DNA of 55,092 nucleotides from a virus. Made by a program: the position numbers and the translations under genes. Location of the stretch: IMG/VR virus record IMGVR_UViG_3300037882_003063, positions 1 through 55,092 of that record. The stretch is one strand, 5' to 3'. Positions 31,900 through 39,185 of this stretch are shown piece by piece. Position 1 is the stretch's first letter; each line of letters starts with the position of its first letter. Under the pieces are notes generated by a model that was given only the letters and a program-made list of their open reading frames with translations, ran no database searches and was not told the origin of the DNA.

Positions 31900-32580
31900 T
31901 TAGACTTCTTGTGCTTGGTACTTACTCGAGATGTGAGACCATGACTGAGCTTTGCCTTTTCCAGCAGGAACACCCGCGTAATACCATTTTTGTTTGTTGG
32001 GCGACCAACGCAGTTTAAGCAGACCTAGCGCTTCTTTGTGTTTTTTGGTTTCGCCACTGACCCAAAGCCAAGCATTGGCGCGTTCGACCACAAGACCGTC
32101 GAGGAGCTTAAGGGCGGCAACGATTTGTTGGATTTTGGCTTCTACTTCGTCAGTGATTTTTGTTGTGCTTTGACCCGCTTGGGCGGATGCTTTGCGCTTC
32201 TCGTGAGCTTCATCAGTCTGAGCTTCGGCTTGGGCGCGGCGCTGCTTGGCTTCTTCGGCGCGTTTTGCGGCTTCTTTAACCTGTTCGTCAAACCATGCGG
32301 AGTGTGACCGACTTTGGTCACGGGCGTTAGAGCTTTTAGCGTATTTTGAGTTGCTAAAAGTCATATATCGCGTTCTTGGGTAGTTGCCTTTGGCGATAGC
32401 CTCTTTGACAGCCTTATGAACCGCGTTAATGGCTTGCATAATTTTTTTGTTACCGTTGGGGCGGTCAGGATGCCAACGTTTTGCAAGTTCCCTAAATCTG
32501 GTGGCGCAGTCTTCGCCGTTTCTAATGCTCGAGAAGTATGTCCATGCGGTTTCGAGGGCTTGCTGTTCGGTGTGTGTCAT
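31900..32580 (-). CDS. J-domain (DnaJ-like) protein
   Basis: This 226-residue protein has a J-domain at residues 8-60 with the essential HPD at 37-39 (KRWHPDRPNG), which stimulates host DnaK. A charged coiled coil follows (residues 100-145). The C-terminal domain, WLWVSGETKKHKEAL then RWSPNKQKWYYAG, matches a domain seen in other phage and plasmid J-proteins. No Gly/Phe or zinc domain is present. It is the first leftward gene of cassette C. Confidence 0.8.
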   Translation of the reverse strand: MTHTEQQALETAWTYFSSIRNGEDCATRFRELAKRWHPDRPNGNKKIMQAINAVHKAVKEAIAKGNYPRTRYMTFSNSKYAKSSNARDQSRSHSAWFDEQVKEAAKRAEEAKQRRAQAEAQTDEAHEKRKASAQAGQSTTKITDEVEAKIQQIVAALKLLDGLVVERANAWLWVSGETKKHKEALGLLKLRWSPNKQKWYYAGVPAGKGKAQSWSHISSKYQAQEV

Positions 32581-32874
32581 ATGTGCTACCTCCTTGGTAG
32601 TGAGTGCATTGTATAATGCAGAATTAAGGGAGTCTAGGGACATTTATCTCATACCTAATTTGACCTGTTTCTATGGGTTTAAGCCGACTTTTAACCCTGT
32701 CTTGTGAGTGCTGTGAGCGCTTATAAGGCTGTCCTAGGCTGTCTCATGGCTCGAGTTACCAGACAGCTATATATAAGACATTGTGAGCCATTCTAGGAGT
32801 CGGGACATTTATCACTGTTTTAGGCGTTGGGTGTATCGTTACAATGCACTCAATACCAAAGGAGGTAGCACCCA
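32581..32874. promoter_or_regulatory. Divergent promoter cassette C
   Basis: Left -10 is TACAAT (32613-32608, minus), right -10 is TACAAT (32840-32845, plus). GGGACATTTATC boxes lie at 32637-32648 and 32802-32813. Bases 32692-32870 match cassette B with two mismatches, while the left part (TTTGACCTGTTTCTATGGG) matches cassette A instead, so C looks like a mosaic of both. Confidence 0.8.
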
Positions 32875-33219
32875 ATGAAAAACGTACCAGACAGCGCCCA
32901 AGCAATCGCCAAACAATGCCTGAGCAACCCCGCCCACTTAATTTTTTGCATCACCATCAACCCTAACTTTTTGAGAGCGAGCGCCCATAAGAGATTCCCT
33001 CGCTTGCTTGACTTGCGCTTGCTTGACTTGCTCCTCACAGCTAAAAGTGGAATGACTGGAATCCCAAGCCCCGACTACTGCAAAACAGTTCACGCCCTTT
33101 GCGACGAGTTGACCATCGGCGGTTTGCTCCTTATCTGTGCAATTCTGCTACAAAAAACGAACATCGAAACGGCTCGAGTCTTCGGTAAAGCCCATGCGAT
33201 TTGGGAGGGTAATTTATGA
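32875..33219 (+). CDS. Hypothetical protein, right arm of cassette C
   Basis: This 114-residue protein is behind AGGAGGT. It contains a repeated LLDLRLLDLLL helix and a hydrophobic stretch near residue 85 (GGLLLICAILL) that could be one membrane segment. Unknown function. Confidence 0.6.
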   Translation: MKNVPDSAQAIAKQCLSNPAHLIFCITINPNFLRASAHKRFPRLLDLRLLDLLLTAKSGMTGIPSPDYCKTVHALCDELTIGGLLLICAILLQKTNIETARVFGKAHAIWEGNL

Positions 33220-33440
33220 ATTACATCGTGACGGGTCAGACGCAAAAAGATGTTGGCAATTCAAAAGCCTTTCACAAGCAATCGGTTTTTAGGATTGTAG
33301 CCGAATCAAAAGCTGATGCCCGAAGGGAAGCCGTCAAACTTGGAATGTCTAGGGTCATCTCTGTTTCTCAAGTCAAAGCCCTAAGAACTAGATTCCAACG
33401 TAGAAACTGGTCGGACTCAAGTTCACTCACCCACTGGTAA
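33216..33440 (+). CDS. Hypothetical small basic protein
   Basis: This 74-residue basic protein overlaps the previous gene by four bases. Central segment FRIVAESKADARREAVKLG has the alternating pattern of small nucleic-acid or nucleotide-binding domains. No family is assigned. Confidence 0.6.
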   Translation: MNYIVTGQTQKDVGNSKAFHKQSVFRIVAESKADARREAVKLGMSRVISVSQVKALRTRFQRRNWSDSSSLTHW

Positions 33441-33454
33441 GAATAACGCCCGTT

Positions 33455-33476
33455 ACCTGTGCGGGTTATCACAGGT
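33455..33476 (+). promoter_or_regulatory. Conserved hairpin with CGGGTTAT loop, copy 3
   Basis: ACCTGTG / CACAGGT stem around CGGGTTAT, merging with the palindrome at 33475-33489 and then AAAAAGGAG. It is the plus-strand equivalent of copy 1. Confidence 0.75.
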
Positions 33477-33489
33477 TTCGTCACGAAAC
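33475..33489. promoter_or_regulatory. 15-bp palindrome
   Basis: Perfect GTTTCGTCACGAAAC just before the AAAAAGGAG of the gene at 33505. Confidence 0.85.
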
Positions 33490-33504
33490 AAAAAGGAGCA
33501 ACTT

Positions 33505-33882
33505 ATGAAACACGAACGCGCAGCAGTCTATGAGATTTTAGACCAATTCCAAGCGCCCTTACGCTACATGGACAACGCAAACAAGGAGGAGTTTCTTAAC
33601 ATGCTCTTGTCTGCCCCGCAAAACGATGACTATGATGTTACCCACTCGCTGACAATCAATTTTCGCATGTCTGGATTTATAGCACCGCAACCCAAATTTA
33701 CAATTACTGTCACGCCCGTACCAGACTGCAACGCTCACTTGGCTTTGCATATTTACGACCCTAAGCATCGCCGTTCAAAACTTCGCTTGTTTTTTAAGAT
33801 GTGCTTGGGTGAAGACTGCTTTGAACCCTACCGTGAAAGCGCCCCTAAGCAGTGGTTAAAGGAGTTAGGCTATGAAAATTGA
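33505..33882 (+). CDS. Hypothetical protein, possible paralogue of 12929-13258
   Basis: This 125-residue protein contains TVTPVPDCNAHLALHIY, which resembles a segment of the protein at 12929. It has a helical N-terminus and beta-rich middle. It sits behind the hairpin-palindrome element, so it is probably controlled separately from the two upstream genes. Confidence 0.6.
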   Translation: MKHERAAVYEILDQFQAPLRYMDNANKEEFLNMLLSAPQNDDYDVTHSLTINFRMSGFIAPQPKFTITVTPVPDCNAHLALHIYDPKHRRSKLRLFFKMCLGEDCFEPYRESAPKQWLKELGYEN

Positions 33883-34705
33883 GAAAAGCGTTTATCCGTT
33901 CACCATGCCCCGCCGCCCAAAAAGCGGCGGTAAAACCGTTTTAACGGTTGACTGGGATTATTTTTTCCATATCCCAAACACAAGAACAGAAGCCGTCACT
34001 TATGACACCGATAAGAGGCTTGAAGCCGCCCTATTTACTTGGGGTGTTGGTGCTGGTGAGTTTTTCGAGGTTGAGGTGTGGCAGACTCGAGCAGCCGCTT
34101 TTTTTTCTCAGGGTTGGGAGTTGCCCCAAGTGAATCAAGAATGGCGTTCATTCTGGAATCGTTTTAATTTTAGTGTTGATGCCCGTGCTTGGTATGGTGA
34201 TTGTCACGCCTTGATGATGATGCCAAAAATTGTTAAGGGTACAAGTAAGGTCTTAAACTTTGATGCCCACCACGACGCGGGTTATCGAGAAAATTATTGG
34301 GAGTGGCAACATTACGACTGGCAAGATAAGAACGGTGCATTTTTGGAGTGTTGGGCGATGGTCTACCATCTTGGAGGTGTCGAGGTCATAACCTATTACC
34401 CACACTGGGGGGCATACAAGATGGAAACTGACCCATACCCTATTGCTCCGATTCAAAGACTGGTTGATTCGGTTTATGCTTATCCAACGTTTCCAGATTT
34501 GATTGACGAGGTTTTAATTGTTCGCTCTAGCCCGTGGGTTGCGCCTTGGTGTGACGCTGACTTCATGCGGTTTGTTAAGTTGTGTCCAGTCAAGCCCGTC
34601 TTAGTTGGTGAGTTACCCAAGCGGCGGTTTAGTTTGAAAGATGCCCGTCGAGATGCAAAAATTTTCCAAGAGTTAGAAAGGACATATGGACAATCAATTT
34701 TCTGA
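33872..34705 (+). CDS. Arginase/ureohydrolase-motif protein
   Basis: The 277-residue protein has two motifs reminiscent of the arginase fold: TVDWDYF at about 27-33 and NFDAHHDAGY near 130. In arginases, DAHxD and SxDxD supply ligands of the binuclear Mn site. Their order here is the reverse of canonical arginase. UPF0489-like relatives of the fold are another possibility. Substrate unknown; it could hydrolyse a guanidino group on a metabolite or peptide. It is sandwiched between an unknown gene and an HNH nuclease. Confidence 0.4.
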   Translation: MKIEKSVYPFTMPRRPKSGGKTVLTVDWDYFFHIPNTRTEAVTYDTDKRLEAALFTWGVGAGEFFEVEVWQTRAAAFFSQGWELPQVNQEWRSFWNRFNFSVDARAWYGDCHALMMMPKIVKGTSKVLNFDAHHDAGYRENYWEWQHYDWQDKNGAFLECWAMVYHLGGVEVITYYPHWGAYKMETDPYPIAPIQRLVDSVYAYPTFPDLIDEVLIVRSSPWVAPWCDADFMRFVKLCPVKPVLVGELPKRRFSLKDARRDAKIFQELERTYGQSIF

Positions 34706-35237
34706 GTGTGTTAGGTGTAATGGCGCGGGTCAACTCGAGCCATTCAAGCGAAGAGGCTTAATGAGGACTAAGGAGCTTGAGGGTAAGTGTTTTTGTTGGC
34801 GTTGCTGGTATCACGTAATGTCAGAGAATGGATACCATCTGTTTGACAATCGCCCTCGTGATTACAACATTGCTTATCAGATGCACAAGTGCAACGACCA
34901 CGCTTTTGAACGTATGAAGGGTGAGGCTATTTTTAAGCCCGTGACAAACACTGCTTTGATGGATTTGATTTTGTCTCAAAAGGGTGTTTGCGCCTTAACG
35001 GGTGAATCCACGCACCTTGTCTTTGACCACATCATGCCCCTTGCACTTGAGGGTAATCATGATGTGAGCAATCTTCGAGCGGTGAGCAGGAATGCCAACT
35101 ACGCCCAAGAAGCAATTATTTTGCGGTACTGGGACAGCTTAGGCTTAACGTATGCAGATACATGGGTTAATCGCCCTCCTGTTCCTGACCATATCTTGAA
35201 TGCTAACGCGCTCGAGCTTGAGCCACTGCCTTTTTAA
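34686..35237 (+). CDS. HNH endonuclease with N-terminal Cys cluster
   Basis: This 183-residue protein has an N-terminal zinc-type cluster (Cys8, Cys11, Cys35, Cys37, Cys40). A C-terminal HNH domain spans about 98-142: VCALTG, FDHIMPLALEG (Asp114, His115) and NLRAVSRNANYA (Asn129, Asn136, Asn138). It could be a packaging nuclease or a selfish nicking enzyme. It overlaps the arginase-motif gene by 20 bases and converges by 35 bases with the nuclease gene on the other strand. Confidence 0.75.
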   Translation: MDNQFSECVRCNGAGQLEPFKRRGLMRTKELEGKCFCWRCWYHVMSENGYHLFDNRPRDYNIAYQMHKCNDHAFERMKGEAIFKPVTNTALMDLILSQKGVCALTGESTHLVFDHIMPLALEGNHDVSNLRAVSRNANYAQEAIILRYWDSLGLTYADTWVNRPPVPDHILNANALELEPLPF

Positions 35238-35628
35238 TCTCTTCGATAGCATAGCCACTCATTACCAGTGGTTTGTCATAACTTAAAACCGTGTAACCAT
35301 CAATGGCTGCACGGTTTCTCTTTTTACAGTCTCTCGAGTAACCCTCACCTTTGGAGTGCGCCCCGTCACCAAAAAGTGTAAAGCCGTCAAGCTCGATTAA
35401 GATTCTTTCGGCTAAGAAAACAAAGTCAAAGCGGATTCTGGAATCTGTCCACGGTCTAAACTCTCGAGACCAGCCCGTAATGCCGTTTACCTTCAAATGA
35501 AAGGCTAAGGTTGCTTCTAGCTCCGATTCGGCTTTAGGCAGTTTGACGTTGCCCTTTTTGGTGATTTGAGTATTGTCTAGTCCAGCCCTTTTGAGTAGCT
35601 TTGTGGCTTCCTTTATTGTTAAACGCAT
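35203..35628 (-). CDS. PD-(D/E)XK (DUF559/VSR-like) nuclease
   Basis: In this 141-residue protein, residues 34-40 (ESELEAT), FDFVF (Asp68) and ILIELDG (Glu79, Asp81) followed by a basic RDCKKRN form the restriction-endonuclease-like core typical of VSR/DUF559 nucleases. It may act as a resolvase or repair nuclease. GAGGAG precedes ATG 35628, which lies 95 bases inside the end of the upstream gene, an unusually long overlap. Confidence 0.65.
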   Translation of the reverse strand: MRLTIKEATKLLKRAGLDNTQITKKGNVKLPKAESELEATLAFHLKVNGITGWSREFRPWTDSRIRFDFVFLAERILIELDGFTLFGDGAHSKGEGYSRDCKKRNRAAIDGYTVLSYDKPLVMSGYAIEEIKKAVAQARAR

Positions 35629-35947
35629 TTTTTAGTAACTCCTCAGCCTTAACTACGACTTTTTGGGTTTCGCTTTGGCTCGAACCTAGCCTAGTAACGT
35701 CTGTAAGGCTCTGCAAGGTAGCAGCAAACCACTTTGCGGTGGTAGAGTCCAAACCGTTGTTCCCTGAGCGTTCAGGGTAGCCTGTAGCGATTGCTTGACC
35801 CGTGGCATCGAAAACGACCATGTAACGGCGCATTGAAAACGGCAAAGAAACATCAGCAGGGAACGGAATCACTGTGAAAGCCCCTACCCGCCAAGAGTCT
35901 TTAGTGAGTTGTTCCACGCTTACTTTTTGACCGAATAGAGTTTCCAT
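35534..35947 (-). CDS. Hypothetical protein
   Basis: The 137-residue protein starts behind GGAGGG. The first 100 residues are alpha/beta, and the C-terminal 30 residues, which overlap the nuclease gene, are basic and low complexity. No family is recognised. A promoter lies directly upstream. Confidence 0.6.
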   Translation of the reverse strand: METLFGQKVSVEQLTKDSWRVGAFTVIPFPADVSLPFSMRRYMVVFDATGQAIATGYPERSGNNGLDSTTAKWFAATLQSLTDVTRLGSSQSETQKVVVKAEELLKNAFNNKGSHKATQKGWTRQYSNHQKGQRQTA

Positions 35948-35966
35948 GATGCCCTCCTTGCTTAGT

Positions 35967-35995
35967 ATTATGCACGGCTCGAGCCTTTTTGTCTA
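35967..35995 (-). promoter_or_regulatory. Sigma70-type promoter at 35.97 kb
   Basis: TAGACA (35995-35990), 17-bp spacer containing CTCGAG, CATAAT (35972-35967). Drives the 137-residue and nuclease genes. Confidence 0.55.
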
Positions 35996-36002
35996 TATAA
36001 GA

Positions 36003-36030
36003 AAAACAGCCTAGGGCTTTAGGCTGTTTT
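36003..36030 (-). terminator. Rho-independent terminator of the replication operon
   Basis: Stem AAAACAGCCTA / TAGGCTGTTTT; T-run on the minus strand. Ends the operon that finishes at 36050. Confidence 0.85.
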
Positions 36031-36049
36031 AAGACTCGAGTGAATTAGG

Positions 36050-36601
36050 TCAGGCTTCGCATTTTTTAGCGGTTTCCCGCCAAGCACTCATGGGGCTTTT
36101 GGGAGGTCTTGGCTTAAAGGCGTACCGATAAATGGCGGCAACCAAAGCACTGTTAAGCGACAACCCGTGAGCATGACCAACGCCATTTTTACCAATGCAA
36201 CTAACAACAGCCGCCTTGGGCGTGAATGAGGCTATGCACTCGACCTCTAAGGCTGTAACCCAAAACGAAGCGGCAACGGAAGCCACACCATCAGCCGTTA
36301 CGGTGTGCATAAAAACATCTTGCGCGTGTTGGGCGTAGTGCATAGGGATGATTAGGGTATCTGGTGAGATACCCATGTAATTTTTAATGTAATCGGTCAG
36401 CTTGGAAGCCATTGGTAAGATGCAGACGGGCGTGACCACTTCACACCAATGACAATCAAGGAATTCGGTCAGGTCAACTAATTCGGCTTTATCGCCACTG
36501 AAAATTGTATCAGAGATACCCGAAACGATGCTGTTAGGTTCGTAGTCGTACAAGGGCTTAATCATCTTTACGCCTTCTTCGCTAGTAAAATTAAAGCTCA
36601 T
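36050..36601 (-). CDS. Hypothetical replication-operon protein
   Basis: This 183-residue protein starts at ATG 36601, overlapping the upstream gene by 11 bases; ATG 36562 with AAGG is an alternative. It contains several Cys and His, is hydrophobic in the middle (GVASVAASFWVTALEVEC) and has GKNGVGHAHG near residue 140. No recognised family. Confidence 0.6.
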   Translation of the reverse strand: MSFNFTSEEGVKMIKPLYDYEPNSIVSGISDTIFSGDKAELVDLTEFLDCHWCEVVTPVCILPMASKLTDYIKNYMGISPDTLIIPMHYAQHAQDVFMHTVTADGVASVAASFWVTALEVECIASFTPKAAVVSCIGKNGVGHAHGLSLNSALVAAIYRYAFKPRPPKSPMSAWRETAKKCEA

Positions 36602-37784
36602 TGTCTTCACCAGTAGCTTCTGACTCGAAGGGCATAGGGTCAATCATTTCCCAGTCGCCTATGTCTTCCCATCCCTGCGTTATCATGTACTCCTTGACCT
36701 TAACGTATTCGGCTTTGACATAACCATGTTGCTTCGCGTCACGTTGGGGCAAGTTGTCATCAATTCGGCAAAGTAGCGCAAACAGGCGGTCATCCATGCC
36801 TGTTGGTTGAATTCTTTTTTCGTCTGCTGTGTCGGGTTCACCGATTTGTTGGGGCGCAGTCGAAGCCAACAATTCACCAAGTTCACCGTTTCGTGACGAA
36901 ACGTACATCTTGGACAGGAGGGCAATGTCAATATCGGCAAGAACGCATTGCAAGAATCCCATGCAGTCGGTATAGCTGACCTCCTCACCGATATGAGAGG
37001 CAATGTTACGCACGGCATAATCAAGGGCTTCCTCGAATTGACCCGCGTCTTTACCTGAGATTTGGATTTTCAACGGGCGCATATCCGACATTGGTTTTTC
37101 TTTGCCATGGCTCGAGCTTGACGACCCTGAAAGCGTTTTTAAGCGGTCTTTATAACTTTGCTCTGCGATTTGGTTGACGACCTCACGCACGTCAAAGGGT
37201 TGGCGCTGTTCTGCCTTCACACGGGCAAGACCAGCTAAGGCATTCAAAACTTCGCCTTGGGTGACGTTTTTTTCAATCAAGAATTCTTTTGCTTCTTCGG
37301 GGCTACCGATAGCGGCAAAAACAAACCTATATGTGTTTAGCGCCTTACTGATTTTTGACTTATGCCACGAGTCACGAGATTCGGGGCGCTTGTAGAGGAC
37401 TTCGTAAACGCCGCCTTTTTGCTGCACAGAATCATCTTCGTGCAAGCGACCAATAAAACCAGCTTGGTCAAGGAAAAGATGGTCGGTTTTTACCGTGACC
37501 TTATCCAGTGCTTTAAGAGTCTTTTTGGCTTCTGCGCTTAAACCCTTTTCAATGTCAGGGTCAACATCAGGGCGCTGCTCGTCGTCACCTTCGTCGTTAG
37601 CCTGTTCATTAGGCTGGACTTCGCTCTGACCGCCTTGAGGCGCGTACACCGCCAAAGCAAGCGGGTTATCAGTACCCAACTCGGGCATATGTTCGACCTT
37701 GGCTTTTTTGGCTTTGGTCTTCGCCACTGGGACGGCTTGAGGTTCTGGCTCGAGGGCTTCTTTCTTAGGACGTTTGGTTAGCAT
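36591..37784 (-). CDS. Hypothetical replication-operon protein, 397 residues
   Basis: The protein has a disordered charged N-terminus (first 80 residues, Lys/Glu/Pro-rich), a middle helical domain with NVTQGEVLNALAGLARVKA, a Ser-rich linker (LSGSSSSSHGKE) and an acidic end. It follows the helicase with its own promoter at 37.83-37.85 kb. A palindrome copy lies inside at 36888-36902. AAAAGGAG precedes ATG 37784. It might be a replisome accessory protein, but no motif proves this. Confidence 0.6.
   Translation of the reverse strand: MLTKRPKKEALEPEPQAVPVAKTKAKKAKVEHMPELGTDNPLALAVYAPQGGQSEVQPNEQANDEGDDEQRPDVDPDIEKGLSAEAKKTLKALDKVTVKTDHLFLDQAGFIGRLHEDDSVQQKGGVYEVLYKRPESRDSWHKSKISKALNTYRFVFAAIGSPEEAKEFLIEKNVTQGEVLNALAGLARVKAEQRQPFDVREVVNQIAEQSYKDRLKTLSGSSSSSHGKEKPMSDMRPLKIQISGKDAGQFEEALDYAVRNIASHIGEEVSYTDCMGFLQCVLADIDIALLSKMYVSSRNGELGELLASTAPQQIGEPDTADEKRIQPTGMDDRLFALLCRIDDNLPQRDAKQHGYVKAEYVKVKEYMITQGWEDIGDWEMIDPMPFESEATGEDNEL
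36888..36902. promoter_or_regulatory. 15-bp palindrome
   Basis: Perfect copy inside the 397-residue gene (read as VSSRNG). Confidence 0.8.
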
Positions 37785-37824
37785 GGTTTTGCTCCTTTTG
37801 GTGCGTTTTTTGTACTACTCGTGA

Positions 37825-37853
37825 ACCATATCATGCAAAAAGAGATTTGTCAA
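37825..37853 (-). promoter_or_regulatory. Sigma70-type promoter at 37.85 kb
   Basis: TTGACA (37853-37848), 17-bp spacer ending GCATGA, TATGGT (37830-37825). The spacer end and -10 match the promoter at 42.1 kb. A palindrome copy abuts the -35 from upstream. Confidence 0.7.
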
Positions 37854-37855
37854 GC

Positions 37856-37870
37856 GTTTCGTGACGAAAC
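37856..37870. promoter_or_regulatory. 15-bp palindrome
   Basis: Perfect copy (17 bp with an outer C...G pair), between the helicase stop codon and the -35 of the next promoter. Confidence 0.85.
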
Positions 37871-37871
37871 G

Positions 37872-39185
37872 CTAAAAAACTTTTACGGCATTGTCAGCAA
37901 ACGCCGCTCTTGACGCGACCCACTTAAGCCAGTGTGAACCCACAGCGCCCTCTCGTTGCTTGGCGATAATTATTTCTGCCAAAGTTGGGTCTTTTTCTTT
38001 GTTGTATTTACCCTCCCGATAAATAAAGGAAACTAAGTCAGCATCTTGACCTATTTGGCTTGCCTCTTTCAAATCCGACAGCATAGGGCGCGGGTCGGGT
38101 CGGCGTGATATTTCACGATTCAACTGACTCATGCAAATCATGACTATATTAAGCCGCATTGCGTATTCTTTGAGTTTCCTCGAGATATGAGAAACTTGCT
38201 GTGTCCGATTTTGCCCGAAGTCTTTTTGTGTCTCGAGCAGTTGTAAGTAATCCACTACACAAAACTGAATGTTGTTTCGTCGCTTAAGGGCTGATAGGCG
38301 CGGGTAAAGTGATTCGACAGTCAAGCCAACACCACCAATAATCTCGAGGGGCAACTGTGGAATTCTTGCATTCCACTCTCTTATTCTGGCTATATCTGCC
38401 TTCTCGTAACGCTGTTTCTTTATGTTCTCACTGTCAACTTTAGCCAGAATCGCCAACGAACGGGCATCAATCGCAGTACCACCCATCTCAAGGGTCACAA
38501 AAGCACCCGCATTGCCAAGCAGGGCATTGTTAAGAGCAATCTGCAAACCAAAAGAGGTCTTTCCCATAGAGGTATCACCAGCAATCACAGTGACGCTTTG
38601 GGGCATCATCGGCTCAAGAATGCCGCCGTCTAAGTCCCTGAACCCAGTTGTAATGCTACCAATTGGAAATTCATCTTTTGAGCGCAGGGCTGCATTTTCG
38701 TGGACTTTGCCTAAGAATGCGCCTAGCCTCCATTGGTCAGCTTTTTTGAGTTCAACTGTTTCCACTGCGTTTTGTAGAATCTGACCCCATACCTCATCAC
38801 CTGTTTTGTTGTCCTCTTGTGAGAGGTTCAACACGGTAGCAGCGAAACGCATAGCTTCACGTTTTTTGTGTGCATCCAAAACGATTTGGGCATAAAAATC
38901 AATGTAAACACTTATCGGGACTGATAAACCAACAAGCCAAGCCATACCGCCAACTTCCTCGAGATGGTGAGTCTTGTTCAACTCAAAGGGCAGTGTCACC
39001 ATGTCAATCGGCTCGTTACGCTCGAAAAGTCTAAGCATGGCGGCGTATGTTTTTCTGTGCCTATCAATGTAAAAACATTCTGCTTTTAATGTGGTTACAA
39101 CAAGCAGGAGGCTGTCATTATCAATCAGGATAGAAGCAATAACGCTTTCCTCAGCGTTTATGTTGTGAGGGGACGTGTATTCCAT
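37872..39185 (-). CDS. dnaB: DnaB-type replicative helicase
   Basis: This 437-residue protein has the DnaB N-domain (HNINAEESVIASILID) and RecA-like C-domain: Walker A GDTSMGKTS (203-211), Walker B CVVDYLQLL, then MSQLNR, and DLKEASQIGQDADLV. It unwinds DNA ahead of the host polymerase. ATG 39185 is in a TAATG overlap with the initiator gene stop; a start at 39203 would overlap by 19 bases. Confidence 0.93.
   Translation of the reverse strand: MEYTSPHNINAEESVIASILIDNDSLLLVVTTLKAECFYIDRHRKTYAAMLRLFERNEPIDMVTLPFELNKTHHLEEVGGMAWLVGLSVPISVYIDFYAQIVLDAHKKREAMRFAATVLNLSQEDNKTGDEVWGQILQNAVETVELKKADQWRLGAFLGKVHENAALRSKDEFPIGSITTGFRDLDGGILEPMMPQSVTVIAGDTSMGKTSFGLQIALNNALLGNAGAFVTLEMGGTAIDARSLAILAKVDSENIKKQRYEKADIARIREWNARIPQLPLEIIGGVGLTVESLYPRLSALKRRNNIQFCVVDYLQLLETQKDFGQNRTQQVSHISRKLKEYAMRLNIVMICMSQLNREISRRPDPRPMLSDLKEASQIGQDADLVSFIYREGKYNKEKDPTLAEIIIAKQREGAVGSHWLKWVASRAAFADNAVKVF

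Noticed and set aside
31970-32307. Plus-strand frame opposite the J-domain gene
   Set aside because: Antisense to an unambiguous HPD-containing protein, no start signals.
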